A stretch of 64,000 nucleotides of DNA. It comes from Atherinomorus stipes (lineage: Eukaryota; Chordata; Actinopteri; Atheriniformes; Atherinidae). Both the position numbers and the translations under genes were made by a program. The stretch spans positions 124,001-188,000 of the forward strand of contig JALJCO010010315.1 of the NCBI GenBank assembly GCA_023101725.1, in the 5' to 3' direction. Within the stretch, counting starts at the first letter, position 1, and every line of letters begins with the position of its first letter. The notes below the pieces were generated by a model that was not told the DNA's origin, did not search any database, and saw nothing but the letters and a program-made list of their open reading frames with translations. Positions 1-12,200 of the stretch are shown here, in pieces.

Positions 1-947
1 GGTTCAGGTTCAGGTTCAGGTCTAGGTTCAGATTCAGGTTCAGGTCTAGGTTCAGGTTCAGGTCTAGGTTCAGGTCTAGGTTCAGATTCAGGTTCAGGTC
101 TAGGTTCAGGTTCAGGTTCAGGTTCAGGTTTAGGTTCAAGTCTAGGTTCAGGTTCAGGTTCAGGTCTAGGTTCAGGTTCAGGTCTAGGTTCAGGTCCAGG
201 TTCAGGTTCAGGTCTAGGTTCAGGTTCAGGTCTAGGTTCAGGTCCACATTCAGGTCTAGGTTCAGGTTCAGGTCTAGGTTAAGGTTCAGGTTAAGGTCCA
301 CGTTCAGGTTCAGGTTCAGGTCCACGTTCAGGTCCATGTTCAGGTCCACGTTCAGGTCTAGCTTAAGGTTCAGGTTCAGGTCCACATTCAGGTCTAGGTT
401 AAGGTTCAGTTTAAGGTCCACATTCAGGTCTAGGTTAAGGTTCAGGTTCAGGTCCACATTCATGTCTAGGTTAAGGTTCAGGTCCACGTTCAGGTCTAGG
501 TTAAGGTTAAGGTTCACGTTCAGATCTGGGTTCAGGTTCAGGTCTAGGTTCAGGTCTAGGTTCAGGTCCACGTTCAGGTCTGGGTTCAGGTTCAGGTTCA
601 GGTCTAGGTTCAGGTCTAGGTTCAGGTTCAGGTTTAGGTTCAGGTCTAGGTTCAGGTTCAGGTTCAGGTTCAGGTCTAGGTTCAGGTCCAGGTTCAGGTT
701 CAGGTCTAGGTTCAGGTCTAGGTTCAGGTTCAGGTTCAGGTCTAGGTTCAGATCTAGGTTCAGGTTCAGGTCTAGGTTCAGGTTCAGATTCAGGTTCAGA
801 TCTAGGTTCAGGTCTAGGTTCAGGTTCAGGTTCAGGTCTAGGTTCAGGTTCAGATTCAGGTTCAGGTCTAGGTTCAGGTTCAGGTCTAGGTTCAGGTCTA
901 GGTTCAGGTTCAGGTCTAGGTTCAGGTTCCGGTCTAGGTTTAGATCT
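1..947. repeat. Degenerate hexanucleotide array (GGTTCA / GGTCTA)
   Basis: Nearly every six bases repeat GGTTCA or its variants GGTCTA, GGTCCA and GGTTAA. The left end is cut by the window, so total length is unknown. Because six is a multiple of three, one frame stays open as an Arg-Phe-Arg-Ser polymer (336-998), which I do not regard as a gene. The unit is not the vertebrate telomere hexamer TTAGGG. Confidence 0.95.
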
Positions 948-2527
948 AGTGTATTATGGGATGTGTATAATGGGGTGTGTATTATGGGATGTGTATAATG
1001 AGATGTGTATTATGGGATGTATGTAATGGGATGTATATAATGGGGTGTGTATTATGGGATGTATATAATGGGATGTATATAATGGGGTGTGTATTATGGG
1101 ATGTATATAATGGGATGTATGTAATAGGGTGTGTATCATGGGATGTATATAATGGGGAGTGTATTTTGGGATGTATATAATGGGGTGTGTATTATGGGAT
1201 GTATATAATGGGGTGTGTATCATGGGATGTATGTAATAGGGTGTGTATTTTGGGATGTATATAATGGGGTGTGTATTATGGGATGTATATAATGGGGTGT
1301 GTATTTTGGGATGTATATAATGGGGTGTGTATTATGGGATGTATATAATGGGGTGTGTATTATGGGATGTATATAATGGGGTGTGTATTATGGGATGTAT
1401 ATAATGGGGTGTGTATTTTGGGATGTATATAATGGGGTGTGTATTATGGGATGTATATAATGGGGTGTGTATTATGGGATGTATATAATGGGGTGTGTAT
1501 TATGGGATGTATATAATGGGGTGTGTATTATGGGATGTATATAATGGGGTGTGTATCATGGGATGTATATAATGGGATGTATATAATGGGGTGTGTATTT
1601 TGGGATGTATATAATGGGGTGTGTATCATGGGATGTATATAACCGGGTGTGTATTATGGGATGTAATGGGATGTATATAATGGGGTGTATATAATGGGGT
1701 GTGTATTATAGGATGTATGTAATAGGGTGTGTATTATGGGATGTATATAATGGGGTGTGTATTTTGGGATGTATATAATGGGGTGTGTATTATGGGATGT
1801 ATATAATGGGGTGTGTATTATGGGATGTATATAATGGAGTGTGTATTATGGGATGTATATAATGGGGTGTGTATTATGGGATGTATATAATGGGGTGTGT
1901 ATCATGGGATGTATATAATGGGGTGTGTATTATGGGATGTATATAATGGGGTGTGTATTATGGGATGTATATAATGGGGTGTGTATTATGGGATGTATAT
2001 AATGGGATGTATGTAATAGGGTGTGTATTATGGGATGTATATAATGGGGTGTGTATTTTGGGATGTATATAATGGGGTGTGTATTATGGGATGTGTATAA
2101 TAAGATGTATAGTATGGGATGTATACTGGGGTGTGTGTGTGTATAATGGGATGTATATAATGGGGTGTGTATTTTGGGATGTATGTAATGGGGTGTGTAT
2201 TATGGGATGTATATAATGGGGTGTGTATTATGGGATGTTTATAATGGGATGTATGTAATAGGGGGTGTATTATGGGATGTATATAATGGGATGTATGTAA
2301 CGGGGTGTGTATTATGGGATGTATATAATGCGATGTATATTATGGGGTGTGTATTATGGGATGTATATAATGAGGTGTGTATTATGGGATGTGTATAATT
2401 GGATGTATAGCATGGTATGTATACTGGGGTGTGTGTTATGGGATGTATGTAATGGGGTGTGTATTATGGGATGCATATAATGGGATGTATGTAACGGGGT
2501 GTGCATTATGGGATGTATATAATGGGG
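948..2527. repeat. 14/28-bp minisatellite
   Basis: The region alternates two related 14-mers, GGGATGTATATAAT and GGGGTGTGTATTAT, so the working period is 28 bp, with some 54 dimers. Variants (TTTT for TTAT, GTAATA for ATAATG) are scattered, and the array loosens near 2100-2150 and 2400-2440. It abuts the hexamer array directly. Short open frames on both strands are products of the repeat. Confidence 0.95.
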
Positions 2528-2834
2528 TCTACAGTCACTAATCTAAAGAATATCATCCAGCTGAATGTGTAATGAACACGGTTTCCATGGCAACTGATGA
2601 CCATAGTACAGGTTGAGAATATATAGATCTGAACCTTGTGTTGATCAGAGCCTGGTCTGGATCTGAACCTGGTGTGGTCCTGCATCTGGGTCAGGATCGG
2701 CTGATCCTGGATGACTAACATATCCTTTGTCCTGGTTGAGTCCAGATCAGGGTCTGGGTCGAACCACCAGAACCGGACCGTCTGGCCCAGTTCAGGATTG
2801 CTCCACCCTCCTGTTCTGGACAGGCTTAAGCTCT
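2528..2834. other. Unassigned single-copy spacer
   Basis: No exon with supported splice sites and no recognisable element between the two arrays. Base content is moderate, with many GGATCTG / GAACCTGG words typical of the rest of the window. Confidence 0.5.
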
Positions 2835-3135
2835 GACACCTGTCCAGGTGTTTCTGGACTCCAGGCATTCCTGGATCAGCGCAGTACCCGGGACAGCACC
2901 TGTCCAGGTGTTTCTGGACTCCAGGCATACCTGGATGAGCGCAGTACCCGGGACAGCACCTGTCCAGGTGCTTCTGCACCCCAGGCAGACCTGGATCAGC
3001 GCAGTACCCGGTACTGCACCTGTCCAGGTGTTTCTGGACCACTGGCGGACTTGATCAGCGCAGTACCCGGTACTGCACCTGTCCAGGTGTTTCTGGACCC
3101 CTGGCGGACCTGGATCAGCGCAGTACCCGTGACGG
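2835..3135. repeat. 60-bp minisatellite, five copies
   Basis: TGTCCAGGTG recurs at 2841, 2901, 2961, 3021 and 3080, so four intervals are 60, 60, 60 and 59 bp. Each unit carries CTGTCCAGGTG, TTTCTGGA and GCGCAGTACCCG. The period is divisible by three, hence open frames on both strands here; none has family features or splice context. The array ends within 40 bp of a CpG-rich segment. Confidence 0.93.
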
Positions 3136-3159
3136 CCGCAGGGAGCGCGACCTGCATCT

Positions 3160-3870
3160 TTTTGTTCCTTTAAACCGTCGCGTCGCGCGCCTGCTCCGGC
3201 GGCTTCTGGTCCGGGCGGGTCCAGAAGCCCCGCAGGATCCAGCTGGGCCAGTGAGACCAGCTGCAGCTGCGCGCGGACCCAGCTGGACCATTTAAAGCCG
3301 CGCGCGGGGCAGAACCGCGGACTGGACGCGCCGCTCATCCCGCAGCCGCAGCGCGCGCACCGCCCGCGGCGGTGCGGAGCGCCACGCGACAGCGCCGCTG
3401 CGAGCCACGTCCGGATGCCGAGCCGGACAGAACCGGACAGAACCGGACCATCTTACCTGTAGCTGGGCCCAGACACGGAGCGCGGAGCGGGTCTTCTTCA
3501 GGCGCGCTGTGGTTCGATATGCGGGGGGCGGGACTTCCTGCCACGGTCCGCGTCACCGCAACGGATTGGCTCCCTTCAGACTGACGTCACTTCCCTTTCA
3601 GCCTCCGATTGGCCTGTGGAAATTTTTCTGGAGGAACTGAAGTCTGACCCGCATCAGAGTTCCGCGGGTTTCAGGCTGCGGGGGGCCGGACGCCCCGCGG
3701 CGGCTGCGGTGCTTCCGGTCAGCCGCAGCGGCGGCGCGTGCGGTTTCAAACCCGCAACCCTGCACAAAGCACGTGTCTGCAGGGAGGCCGCGAGACGCCA
3801 AAACAACAGGCGCTGGCAGGGCAGGGCGCCATTTTGTTTTTGTTGCTGGAGACGGGGCGGGGCCGTGTAC
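3160..3870. promoter_or_regulatory. CpG-rich promoter-like segment
   Basis: Dense CpG (GTCGCGTCGCGCGC near 3177, GCGCGCACCGCCCGCGGCGG near 3351, GGCGGCGCGTGCGG near 3731) sets this segment apart from the AT-rich DNA to its right. On the minus strand CTACAG|GTAAGAT near 3452-3462 is a good 5' splice site. A leftward gene with a mostly non-coding first exon and the rest beyond the left edge would fit. On the plus strand a TTTAAA lies near 3291. Direction and gene identity are not settled by the sequence. Confidence 0.55.
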
Positions 3871-4410
3871 GATGACGTCACGACCTTCGTTGAAATAAGT
3901 GAAATTTTTTTAAATAAAAAAAAAATTAAAGAAATTTTTTAAAAACTGTTTTTTGTTATCTGTTTACTTTGTTACTAATATCTTATTTTAGTTTGTTTTA
4001 GTTTTGATCTGATGATTTGTTTGTTTATTTATTTTATGTTGCTTTGTAGAAATTTTGATTGTAGCTACAAATTAATTTGAAGAAGACTGATCAGGCGTTT
4101 GAGTCGTGCTTTCTGAAATGAATGATGTCACAGATGGTGATGTCACAGCTGCATCAAACATCCAGTAGGTGGTGGTGGAGGGACTTCCTGTCAGCTGGCA
4201 GAACCACAGAAGAAGAAGCAGACCAGTCTTGGATACGTGGGCGATACAGATGTGCGATGCTGCAAGATCTGGAATCAGTCCGATACCAAGTAGATTCTGT
4301 GGAATCTAGACACTATTTTAACTCATTAATGCATTGACAACCAGAATATCATCCATCCCATAATAATCTGACTGTCATTATCTGGTCCAGAGAAGCTGAT
4401 ATCCGGCAGG
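3871..4410. other. AT-rich DNA, no feature seen
   Basis: Long A and T runs follow the CpG-rich segment. I see no exon, RNA gene or element ends in this stretch. Confidence 0.5.
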
Positions 4411-4833
4411 TACAGTCGTCCTCAAAATTATTCATCCCCTCCAATAAAAGAAGGAAAAATCATCTGTCAGTGAAATAAGATGAAATTGTCAAAAGTAATA
4501 AATAAAAATTCTATGAAAATCAACACACTGATTTAAAATTGTGGTTCAACAGAAAAATTTAAAAGAAACACAAAAAATAAACAAGTAAACATGAGAAAAT
4601 CACTGCAATCATGTGTTTTCTGCAACATCCAATCAGACTGTTGACAGGTAGTTTCACTTATTTGTTTGTTTTTTAATTTAAAAAATTATTCCAACCACAA
4701 TTCAAAAGCAATATTTTATTTCACTTAATTATAATGTAATTTTTTTTATTCATTATTAGTTTCTTTAGTTTGTTGTTGTGAATTTAACCTTTTCTTTAAT
4801 TGGAGGGTCTGAATCGTTTTGAGGGAAACTGTA
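4411..4833. mobile_element. Tc1/mariner-type MITE
   Basis: The left end TACAGTCGTCCTCAAAA and the reverse complement of the right end (TACAGTTTCCCTCAAAA) match over about 32 bp as terminal inverted repeats, and both ends begin with TA, as expected for Tc1/mariner insertion. The interior (about 420 bp) is AT-rich and has no transposase, so this is a non-autonomous copy. The family name is not known to me. Confidence 0.75.
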
Positions 4834-5204
4834 GAAACTTTGTCACCAAAGTGAACCGGATCCACCAGAAACCGCTTTATCCTCCATGTTTATGAAGATT
4901 CTGATTTTCAAGACTCACACTGAAGTATCCACATAACTGCATTTGTGCTGATCCGCTCACAAAATCACGTCATTTTGTTCTCGCGGACCCGAGAACAAGA
5001 AGTTCTGGCTTCTCGCGGAGGTGGAACAGCCTTCATCTGCACGTGAGCTGCAGGATCCAGCAGACAGACGACACCACCTCAGCCTGGAGAACAAAACCTT
5101 CTCCTGAACTCCACGTTTCCTTTGTTGCAGTTTTTCAAACATCGTTTCCTACATTTGTTCCAGAGATGTCGTGTTTAAGTCTCAGTGCGGTTCGTTTAAC
5201 CCTC
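4834..5204. other. Spacer without recognised feature
   Basis: A mixed-composition stretch with a small CpG-bearing patch around 4980-5020. No splice-supported exon or repeat ends were found. Confidence 0.4.
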
Positions 5205-5812
5205 ATCGCTCCCTAAAAAAAAGTTACGTTCAGCTCCTTAAGGCCACAGACCGGCCAATGTCAGTTAATGGCCTTTAAATATTGTCTAAAAATTAAAAGT
5301 TGACATTTTCTTTCATGGCTGTCATCACAGACTTCTGGCCTAACCATCAATAGCAAAAAGTCAATAAGTTTTTAATTTTAACCCTTTAAATTCCACTTTG
5401 CATACATGGTGCTCCAACTTCCTGGATTGAAAATGGGGTTAAAATAAATGTGATTAATGCAAATATTTTTTAATTTTTTTTGTGCAGGATTGTCAGAGCC
5501 CTTGAGTATTTAAAAAAAGATATAAAAATGTTTTTTGATGCATCTTAACTTTTTGTGTTACAGGGTTTTTTTAAGAAAAAGTTAAGTTAAGCTTCTTAAG
5601 TGCACAGACTGCCCAATGGCCTGTAAATATTATCTAAAATTTAAATGTTGCATTTTCTTTCATGGCTGTCATCACTGACTTTTGGCCTAATCATCAATAC
5701 CAAAAAATCAATGAGTTTCAAAATTTTAACCCTTTAAGTCCCAGTTTGTACACACTGTTCCCACTGCCTAAAACTGAAAAGCGGGTTAAATTAAGTTTAA
5801 AAAAAAAAAAAA
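5205..5812. repeat. Diverged direct duplication of a ~230-bp unit
   Basis: Bases about 5210-5450 and 5570-5800 are diverged copies in the same orientation. Both contain TTTCTTTCATGGCTGTCATC, then a TGGCCTAA..CATCAATA block, then AACCCTTTAA. The second copy ends in an A-run (about 5798-5818). This looks like an interspersed repeat in two copies. No coding capacity is seen. Confidence 0.75.
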
Positions 5813-6414
5813 AAAAAAGCCTGTAGATGGCAGACCATTATTAGGTATGCAGAGCAGACCTAAGCATAGATTATAGCAACCACAATTAAAAAAGCTCAAT
5901 GAGAAGTTGTTTCAAGATAAAATGCCAAAAAATTACAAACTTGAGACTCTTTAACGCTCAAATAACCTCACATGAAAGAAGAAAATAGATTTTTTACTCC
6001 ATTGGATGTGTTAAGCATTTCTGAGCTTTTGAAGAACTCTGATTGGCTGAAATAACATCAAAGTCTATGGTTTCATCACTAAGATAAAAAGCGGCGCCTC
6101 TTTTGAGTAACAGTTCAAACTACATCACTGAAGTGTAGAGCAAGTGTGCGAGGCGGAACAATGTTATCCTAAAATTTTTTCTGAAATTTTATTATAGAAA
6201 AGGTCTTTTTCAATGCAAGTCAATGTGGCACGGATTGGCACTAAGGAGGAAATGAGGTGTATTTTTATTAGAGACCTTAAAATTAGAGTTAGACACCCCA
6301 TCTTCTAGAATATCATGAGTCAGACCAGAATACACACCTGGACCAAGTTTTATGCATTAGTAACAAGTAAAAACATAAAAGGTCATTCACTCCCCTTCAG
6401 AAAACTTAGGGAGC
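5813..6414. other. Repeat-derived spacer before the Tc1 insertion
   Basis: An AT-rich continuation of the preceding repeat DNA with no identifiable gene. The Tc1-like element to the right interrupts it at a TA dinucleotide. Confidence 0.4.
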
Positions 6415-7332
6415 TACAGGGGGTGGACAATGAAAGTGAAACACTTGGTTTTAGACCACAATAATTTATTAGTATGGTGTGGGGCCTCCTTTTGCGGCCG
6501 ATACAGCGACAATTCGCCTTGGAAATGACATCTACAAGTCCTGAACAGTGGTCAGAGGGATTTTAAGCCATACTTCTTGCAGGATAGTGGCCAGGTCACT
6601 ACGTGATGCTGGTGGAGGAAAACGTTTCCTGACTCGCTCCTCCAAAACTCCCCAAAGTGGCTCAATAATATTTAGATCTGGTGACTGTGCAGGCCATGGG
6701 AGATGTTCAACTTCACTTTCATGTTCATCAAACCAATCTTTCATCAGTCTTGCTGTGTGTATTTGTGCATTGTCATCCTGATACACTGCACCGCCTTCAG
6801 GATACAATGTTTGAACCTTTGGATGCACATGGTCCTCCAGAATAGTTCGGTAGTTCTTGGCCCATCTAGCACAAGTCCTGGGCCAAGCGAATGCCGTGAT
6901 TTGGGCCGCTGTGGTTTTACGTTTTTTGGATACAATCCAGGTTAGCACCCGAACATCCCGTTCAGACAGCTTCCTCTTGCATCCACAGTTAATCCTGTTG
7001 GATGTGGTTCGTCCTTCTTGGTGGTATGCTGACATTACCCTGGATACTGTGGCTCTTGATACATCACAAAGACTTGTCTTGGTCACAGATGCGCCAGCAA
7101 GACATGCACCAACAATTTGTCCTCTTTTGAACTCTGATACAATGTTGTATGCATTGCAATGTTTTGATAGAGCAAAACCGTGCTTTTTACCTGCTAATTG
7201 AACCTTCACACTCTGCTCTTACTGGTGCAATGTGCAATTAATGAATATTTGCCACCAGGCTGGTCTGATTTAGCCATGAAACCTCCCACACTAAAATGAC
7301 AGGTGTTTCAGTTTCATTGTCTAACCCCTGTA
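6415..7332 (-). mobile_element. Deleted Tc1-like transposon
   Basis: The ends are terminal inverted repeats: the left starts TACAGGGGGTGGACAATGAA, and the right, reverse-complemented, starts TACAGGGGTTAGACAATGAA. TA is at both borders, as for Tc1/mariner. Total length is about 918 bp, against roughly 1.6 kb for an intact member of the family. The enclosed minus-strand transposase frame is shortened (separate entry). Confidence 0.9.
6532..7209 (-). pseudogene. Internally deleted Tc1-like transposase
   Basis: A 225-codon frame remains. The N-terminal part contains the helix-turn-helix-type DNA-binding region (FKRGQIVGACLAGASVTKTS, then VSRATVSRVMSAYHQEG). The C-terminal part has the second catalytic Asp in YQDDNAQIHTA and the catalytic Glu in SPDLNIIEPLWG, spaced as in the DDE family. 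Tc1 transposases normally run about 340 residues. The middle segment, with the first catalytic Asp, is missing after ITAFAWPRTC, so the product cannot be an active transposase. It lies wholly inside the inverted repeats of the 6415-7332 element. Confidence 0.9.
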
Positions 7333-8079
7333 TAAGGGTTAAATACCAGCGACCGCTGGAGGATGGGAAGAAACAGGCATCGCCAGGGAGGAGTTAAAAC
7401 AATAAAACTTTATTAAAGACATAAAATAAATAAAAGTTCTAAAGTAATTAAAGTCCAAATGAATAAAAGTGATAAACTAAAGTTTTATAAAACGGCAGAA
7501 AATAAAAATAATAAAAAGGACTAGAAGGACTGGTGGTGGCTGGCGTGTCCTAGGCTCCAGACCCAGTTCTCTCTGGGTCCATGACCGCCCTCCGACTCCC
7601 GAGCCAACATCTCGACCTGATTCCCCAGCTGGGGGGGTCTGAGGTCCCCCCCAAGAATCGGACCAAGAGATTGGTCCGATACGAACGCACATGGGTCCAA
7701 TCGTACGATCCTTTTCACGATCAGATGTGCGCTCACATCTACGCTTGTTTGATAAATGAGGGCCAGTGTTTCCTGAACAGCGCTGCCACGTGCCTGAGGT
7801 GGAAACATCATCCATAGCGGTTGTTTCGTTTGCAGAAATACTGGTGTGAATGTGAACCGGACTAGTTAAGGATTGCAACATTGTTACAGCTTTTGGGCCG
7901 AACCGAACCAGCGTACCGGACTAACAGGTGTGAAAGCAGCCGTATTTTAGCCCACATGTTAAGAATCTCGGTGTGACCTTTAATCTGGGCTTCACATGTG
8001 AGAAACAGATTAGTTGTGTTGTTCAGACGAGTTACTTCCAGCTGAGACTTCTGGGTAAAATGAGAGCCCATCTACCAGG
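7333..8079. other. Spacer with possible degraded DNA-transposon sequence
   Basis: An AT-rich stretch (about 7390-7510) is followed by CpG-bearing sequence with GGTCCGAT-type words at 7640-7700 and a GGTGTGAAAGCAGCC end-like motif near 7927. The latter resembles ends of teleost DNA transposons, but I could not pair two termini. No gene is supported. Confidence 0.35.
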
Positions 8080-8680
8080 AGACGACCTGGAGAGACACGT
8101 CCACAGTTCCACCACGTCTCGGCTGGATTGCTGCAGCTCCCTGTGTGCTGGGCCGGATCAGAAGTTCAGCAGAACGCTGCAGCTCGGATGCTGACTGGCT
8201 CCAGAAAACGGGACCACATCACTCCGGTTTCTTCTCTGCACCGGCTCCCAGGTGCTTTTAGGATGAAGTTTAAAATTTCATTGCTGGTGTATAAGTGTCT
8301 GGACTCGCTGGCTCCACAGTACCGATGCTCCAGGCAGAGCTCCACGGTCAGCAGACCAGCTCCTCCTGACCGGTCCTTGATCTAGGCTGGTGTCCAGAGA
8401 CGGAGCTCTAAACTCTGGATCAGCTACCCGTCCAGGTCCCATCTGCTCCGTCTGAGGCCGAACTTAAAACAAAGATTAAAACCTCATTTGCTTTGGCTTA
8501 CACCTCAGTGTCGCAGTGACATGTTCTTTATGTCTTTGGTGTATTTTTTTCAGAATTTAAAATTTTCTGATTTTATTTTATTTCTGAAATCTTTTTAAGT
8601 TTTTATGCATTCGTTTTAAACCACTTTGGTTGACGAAGGGTGTTGTAAAATGTGCTTTATAAATAAATCTTGATTTCATT
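8080..8680 (+). mobile_element. 5'-truncated LINE fragment (RT tail and 3' UTR)
   Basis: Translation across frames gives the end of a non-LTR reverse transcriptase: AARMLTGSRKRDHITPVSSL, then LHRLPGAFRMKFKISLLVYK and CLDSLAPQY. It is followed by an AT-rich 3' UTR ending GTGCTTTATAAATAAATC near 8650-8670. This LVYKCL..LAPxY arrangement is typical of Jockey/Rex1-like fish LINEs. Stops and frame changes mark it as dead. A tail of similar type recurs at 51085-51180. Confidence 0.8.
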
Positions 8681-8689
8681 TGGAACCGA

Positions 8690-9130
8690 GGTGGATGGGA
8701 TCATGTTAGATGGAGGTTTAGAAATGCAGAAATTGATTTTTTTTTCTACCCAACATACGGGCGAATATTTGACCCAGATGTTGATACAATAACCCAAATA
8801 ACCCAGAAATTAGTTGGTCCCTGTTTAACCCAGCAGTTTTTAGTGTGAGATGTAACCCCCTCACATGCTGGTGTACCGGTCAAACCATGAGTCCACGGTG
8901 AAGGTCCGGCTGTGGAGGATCAGAAGTCAGTAAAAACCAGCATGTTTGGACCCTCAGGACCAGTCAGGACCAGTCAGGACCGGCTTTAACAGGGTCCCTT
9001 CTACACCCCTGCCTGAGCTGTACTGTGTGGAACCTGGTGGTTCTGGTACGTGGGTCTGGGTTCATGCTGGACCCGGGCGGTCAGTGATCCTTACTCCTCT
9101 GTAACTGATCCCAGAGCAGCTCTCTGTTGC
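8690..9130. other. Upstream flank of the RDH-like gene
   Basis: No exon or element ends seen. A short run of CCAGTCAGGA repeats is present near 8960-8985. The RDH-like promoter presumably lies in or just right of this segment, but no TATA box or initiator could be fixed. Confidence 0.4.
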
Positions 9131-9201
9131 GTAATCTGTTAATCTGTTAATCTGCCCCTCCCCCGTCCAGCTTGGCTCTCATTCCAGTCTGACCCGCAGA
9201 A

Positions 9202-12200
9202 ATGAAGGCTGCAGCTCCGCCGGACTTTCTGGTGCTGCCGTGGCCCCGCGGTGCCGGGCCCGAGGCGGGGGCCGGGGACGAGGGCCGAGGGGGTCTGCTG
9301 CTGAGGTGTGGAGCTGCGCTGGGAGTCACGCTGATCTGTAAGATACCTCGGATCTATGTCACTTCCTGTCTGCAAGGACCACCCTGATCTGGTTATCAGG
9401 GACGATCTGTTTTCCAGACAGAACCAGGCCAGGAACAGGCCAGAACCAGGCCAGAACCAGGCCAGGAACGGGCCAGAACTAAACCAGAACCAGACCAGGA
9501 TCAGGCCAGGAACAGGCCAGAGCTAGGCCAGAACCAGACCAGGATCAGGCCAGGAAACAGACCAGAACCAGGCCAGAACCAGGCCAGGATCAGGCCAGGA
9601 ACAGACCAGGAACAGACCAGGATCAGGCCAGGAACAGGCCAGGATCAGGCCAGGAACAGACCAGAACCAGGCCAGGAACAGGCCAGAACCAGGCCAGGAA
9701 CAGACCAGGATCAGGCCAGGAACAGGCCAGAACTAAACCAGAACCAGACCAGGATCAGGCCAGGAACAGGCCAGAACTAAACCAGAACCAGACCAGGAAC
9801 AGGCCAGAACTAAACCAGAACCAGACCAGGATCAGGCCAGAAACAGGCCAGAACCAGACCAGGATCAGGCCAGGAACAGGCCAGAACTAGGCCAGAACCA
9901 GACCAGGATCAGGCCAGGATTAGACCAGGATCAGGCCAGGATCAGGCCAGGAACAGGCCAGAACCAGACCAGGATCAGGCCAGGAACAGGCCAGAACTAA
10001 ACCAGAACCAGACCAGGATCAGGCCAGGAACAGGCCAGAACCAGACCAGGATCAGGCCAGGATCAGGCCAGGAACAGGCCAGAACCAGACCAGGATCAGG
10101 CCAGAACTAGGCCAGAACCAGACCAGGATCAGGCCAGAACTAAACCAGAACCAGACCAGGATCAGGCCAGGAACAGGCCAGAACCAGACCAGGATCAGGC
10201 CAGAACTAGGCCAGAACCAGACCAGGATCAGGCCAGGAACAGGCCAGAACTAGGCCAGAACCAGACCAGGATCAGGCCAGGAACAGGCCAGGAACAGGCC
10301 AGGAACAGGCCAGAACCAGACCAGGATCAGGCCAGAACTAAACCAGAACCAGACCAGGATCAGGCCAGAACTAGGCCAGAACCAGACCAGGATCAGGCCA
10401 GGAACAGGCCAGAACCAGACCAGGATCAGGCCAGAACTGGGCCAGAACCAGACCAGGATCAGGCCAGAACCAGACTAGGATCAGGCCAGAACCAGACTAG
10501 GATCAGGCTAGAACCAGACCAGGATCAGGCTAGAACTAAGCCAGGGCCATGTCAGGATCAGACCAGGATCATACCAGATCAGAACCGGGCTAAAACCAGT
10601 CTAGTACCCTCCTGTGTTTATCCATGTTGCTGTAATGTGAGCAGAAATTCTACTTACCAGCTGGTCTGTGTGTGCATGTACGTGTGCATGTACGTGTGCA
10701 TGTACATGTGCATGTGCAGGTGTGGCGATGCTCAGGAAGTGGATCGCAGGTGGAGTGTGTCGTTGTTCGGTTCGACTGGACGGGAAGACGGTTCTGGTGA
10801 CCGGAGCGAACACCGGCATCGGCAAAGAGACCTGCAAAGATCTGGCGAGAAGAGGTCAGAAATCATCGCATCCTGTTGCCATGGAAACCTGAGATGATGC
10901 AGAAAATGTGTAGATCTGGTCCTGATGCTGCAGCTGGTCGATCAGAGATCAATAACTGTTGGTGGCGTTGATTTCTGCTCCGTCTCCTCCTTCCTGGAAC
11001 AGAGTCAGAGCTGAAAGTTAAGGACTTAATATGTTCCAGTAGGGGATAGATATGGTATGGAACAATAATTCTATCTATAGATGCTCCTGATGATCGTCTA
11101 TCTATAGATGCTCCTGATGATCGTCTATCTGTAGATGCTCCTGATGATCGTCTATCTATAGATGCTCCTGATGATTGTCTATCTGTAGATGCTCCTGATG
11201 ATTGTCTATCTATAGATGATTCTGATGATTGTCTATCTGTAGATGCTCCTGATGATTGTCTATCTATAGATGCTCCTGATGATTGTCTATCTGTAGATGC
11301 TCCTGATGATTGTCTATCTATAGATGCTCCTGATGATTGTCTATCTATAGATGCTCCTGATGATTGTCTATCTATAGATGCTCCTGATGATTGCCCTCTA
11401 TCTATAGATGATCCTGATGATTGTCTATCTATAGATGCTCCTGATGATTGTCTATCTATAGATGCTCCTGATGATTGTCTATTTGTAGATGCTCCTGATG
11501 ATTGTCTATCTGTAGATGCTCCTGATGATTGTCTATTTGTAGATGCTCCTGATGATTGTCTATTTGTAGATGATCCTGATGATTGTCTATCTGTAGATGC
11601 TCCTGATGATTGTCTATTTGTAGATGCTCCTGATGATTGTCTATCTGTAGATGCTCCTGATGATTGTCTATCTGTAGATGCTCCTGATGATTGTCTATCT
11701 GTAGATGCTCCTGATGATTGTCTATCTGTAGATGATTCTGATACTTACCAGCTTAGTTTATTTTGAAGATGTTGCCGTTGGTTTTTTGTTTACAGGTGCA
11801 GCAGCAATGTTGTTTTTCTTAACAATGACGATGATAAAACTATTTTGTTGACACTCATTTCATGACGATAAAGAGACGGCGATGAGCTAAACATGGCGGT
11901 TTGATGACTAAACATGACGTGTGAGTCTTCCTCGGTGAGACGAGACTGGACGAAAACCTTAGTGTATCGTCTTTCAGATGTTTTGTACGACACTTCTGGC
12001 TTTTATGTGTTTGTCTGGTGAAAAAGAAGCTGCATGGTGTCCTTGTTTGGTCACGCCCACCAGCTCTGCAGCTGGTCTCTGATCAAACGTACCAGACACA
12101 TTTTCTCAGATAAACTCTTCCGTTTCTCCTTCGTTGAAACGATTTGAACATGTTCCGAGGAAGATTGAATCCCCGTAACCGGCTCCGATTATCGTGGCTG

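Noticed and set aside
1..947. Telomeric array
   Set aside because: The unit is GGTTCA/GGTCTA, not TTAGGG, with no run of the true telomere hexamer.
336..998. 220-codon Arg/Phe/Ser-rich frame
   Set aside because: Product of the GGTTCA hexamer array; frame open only because the period is six.
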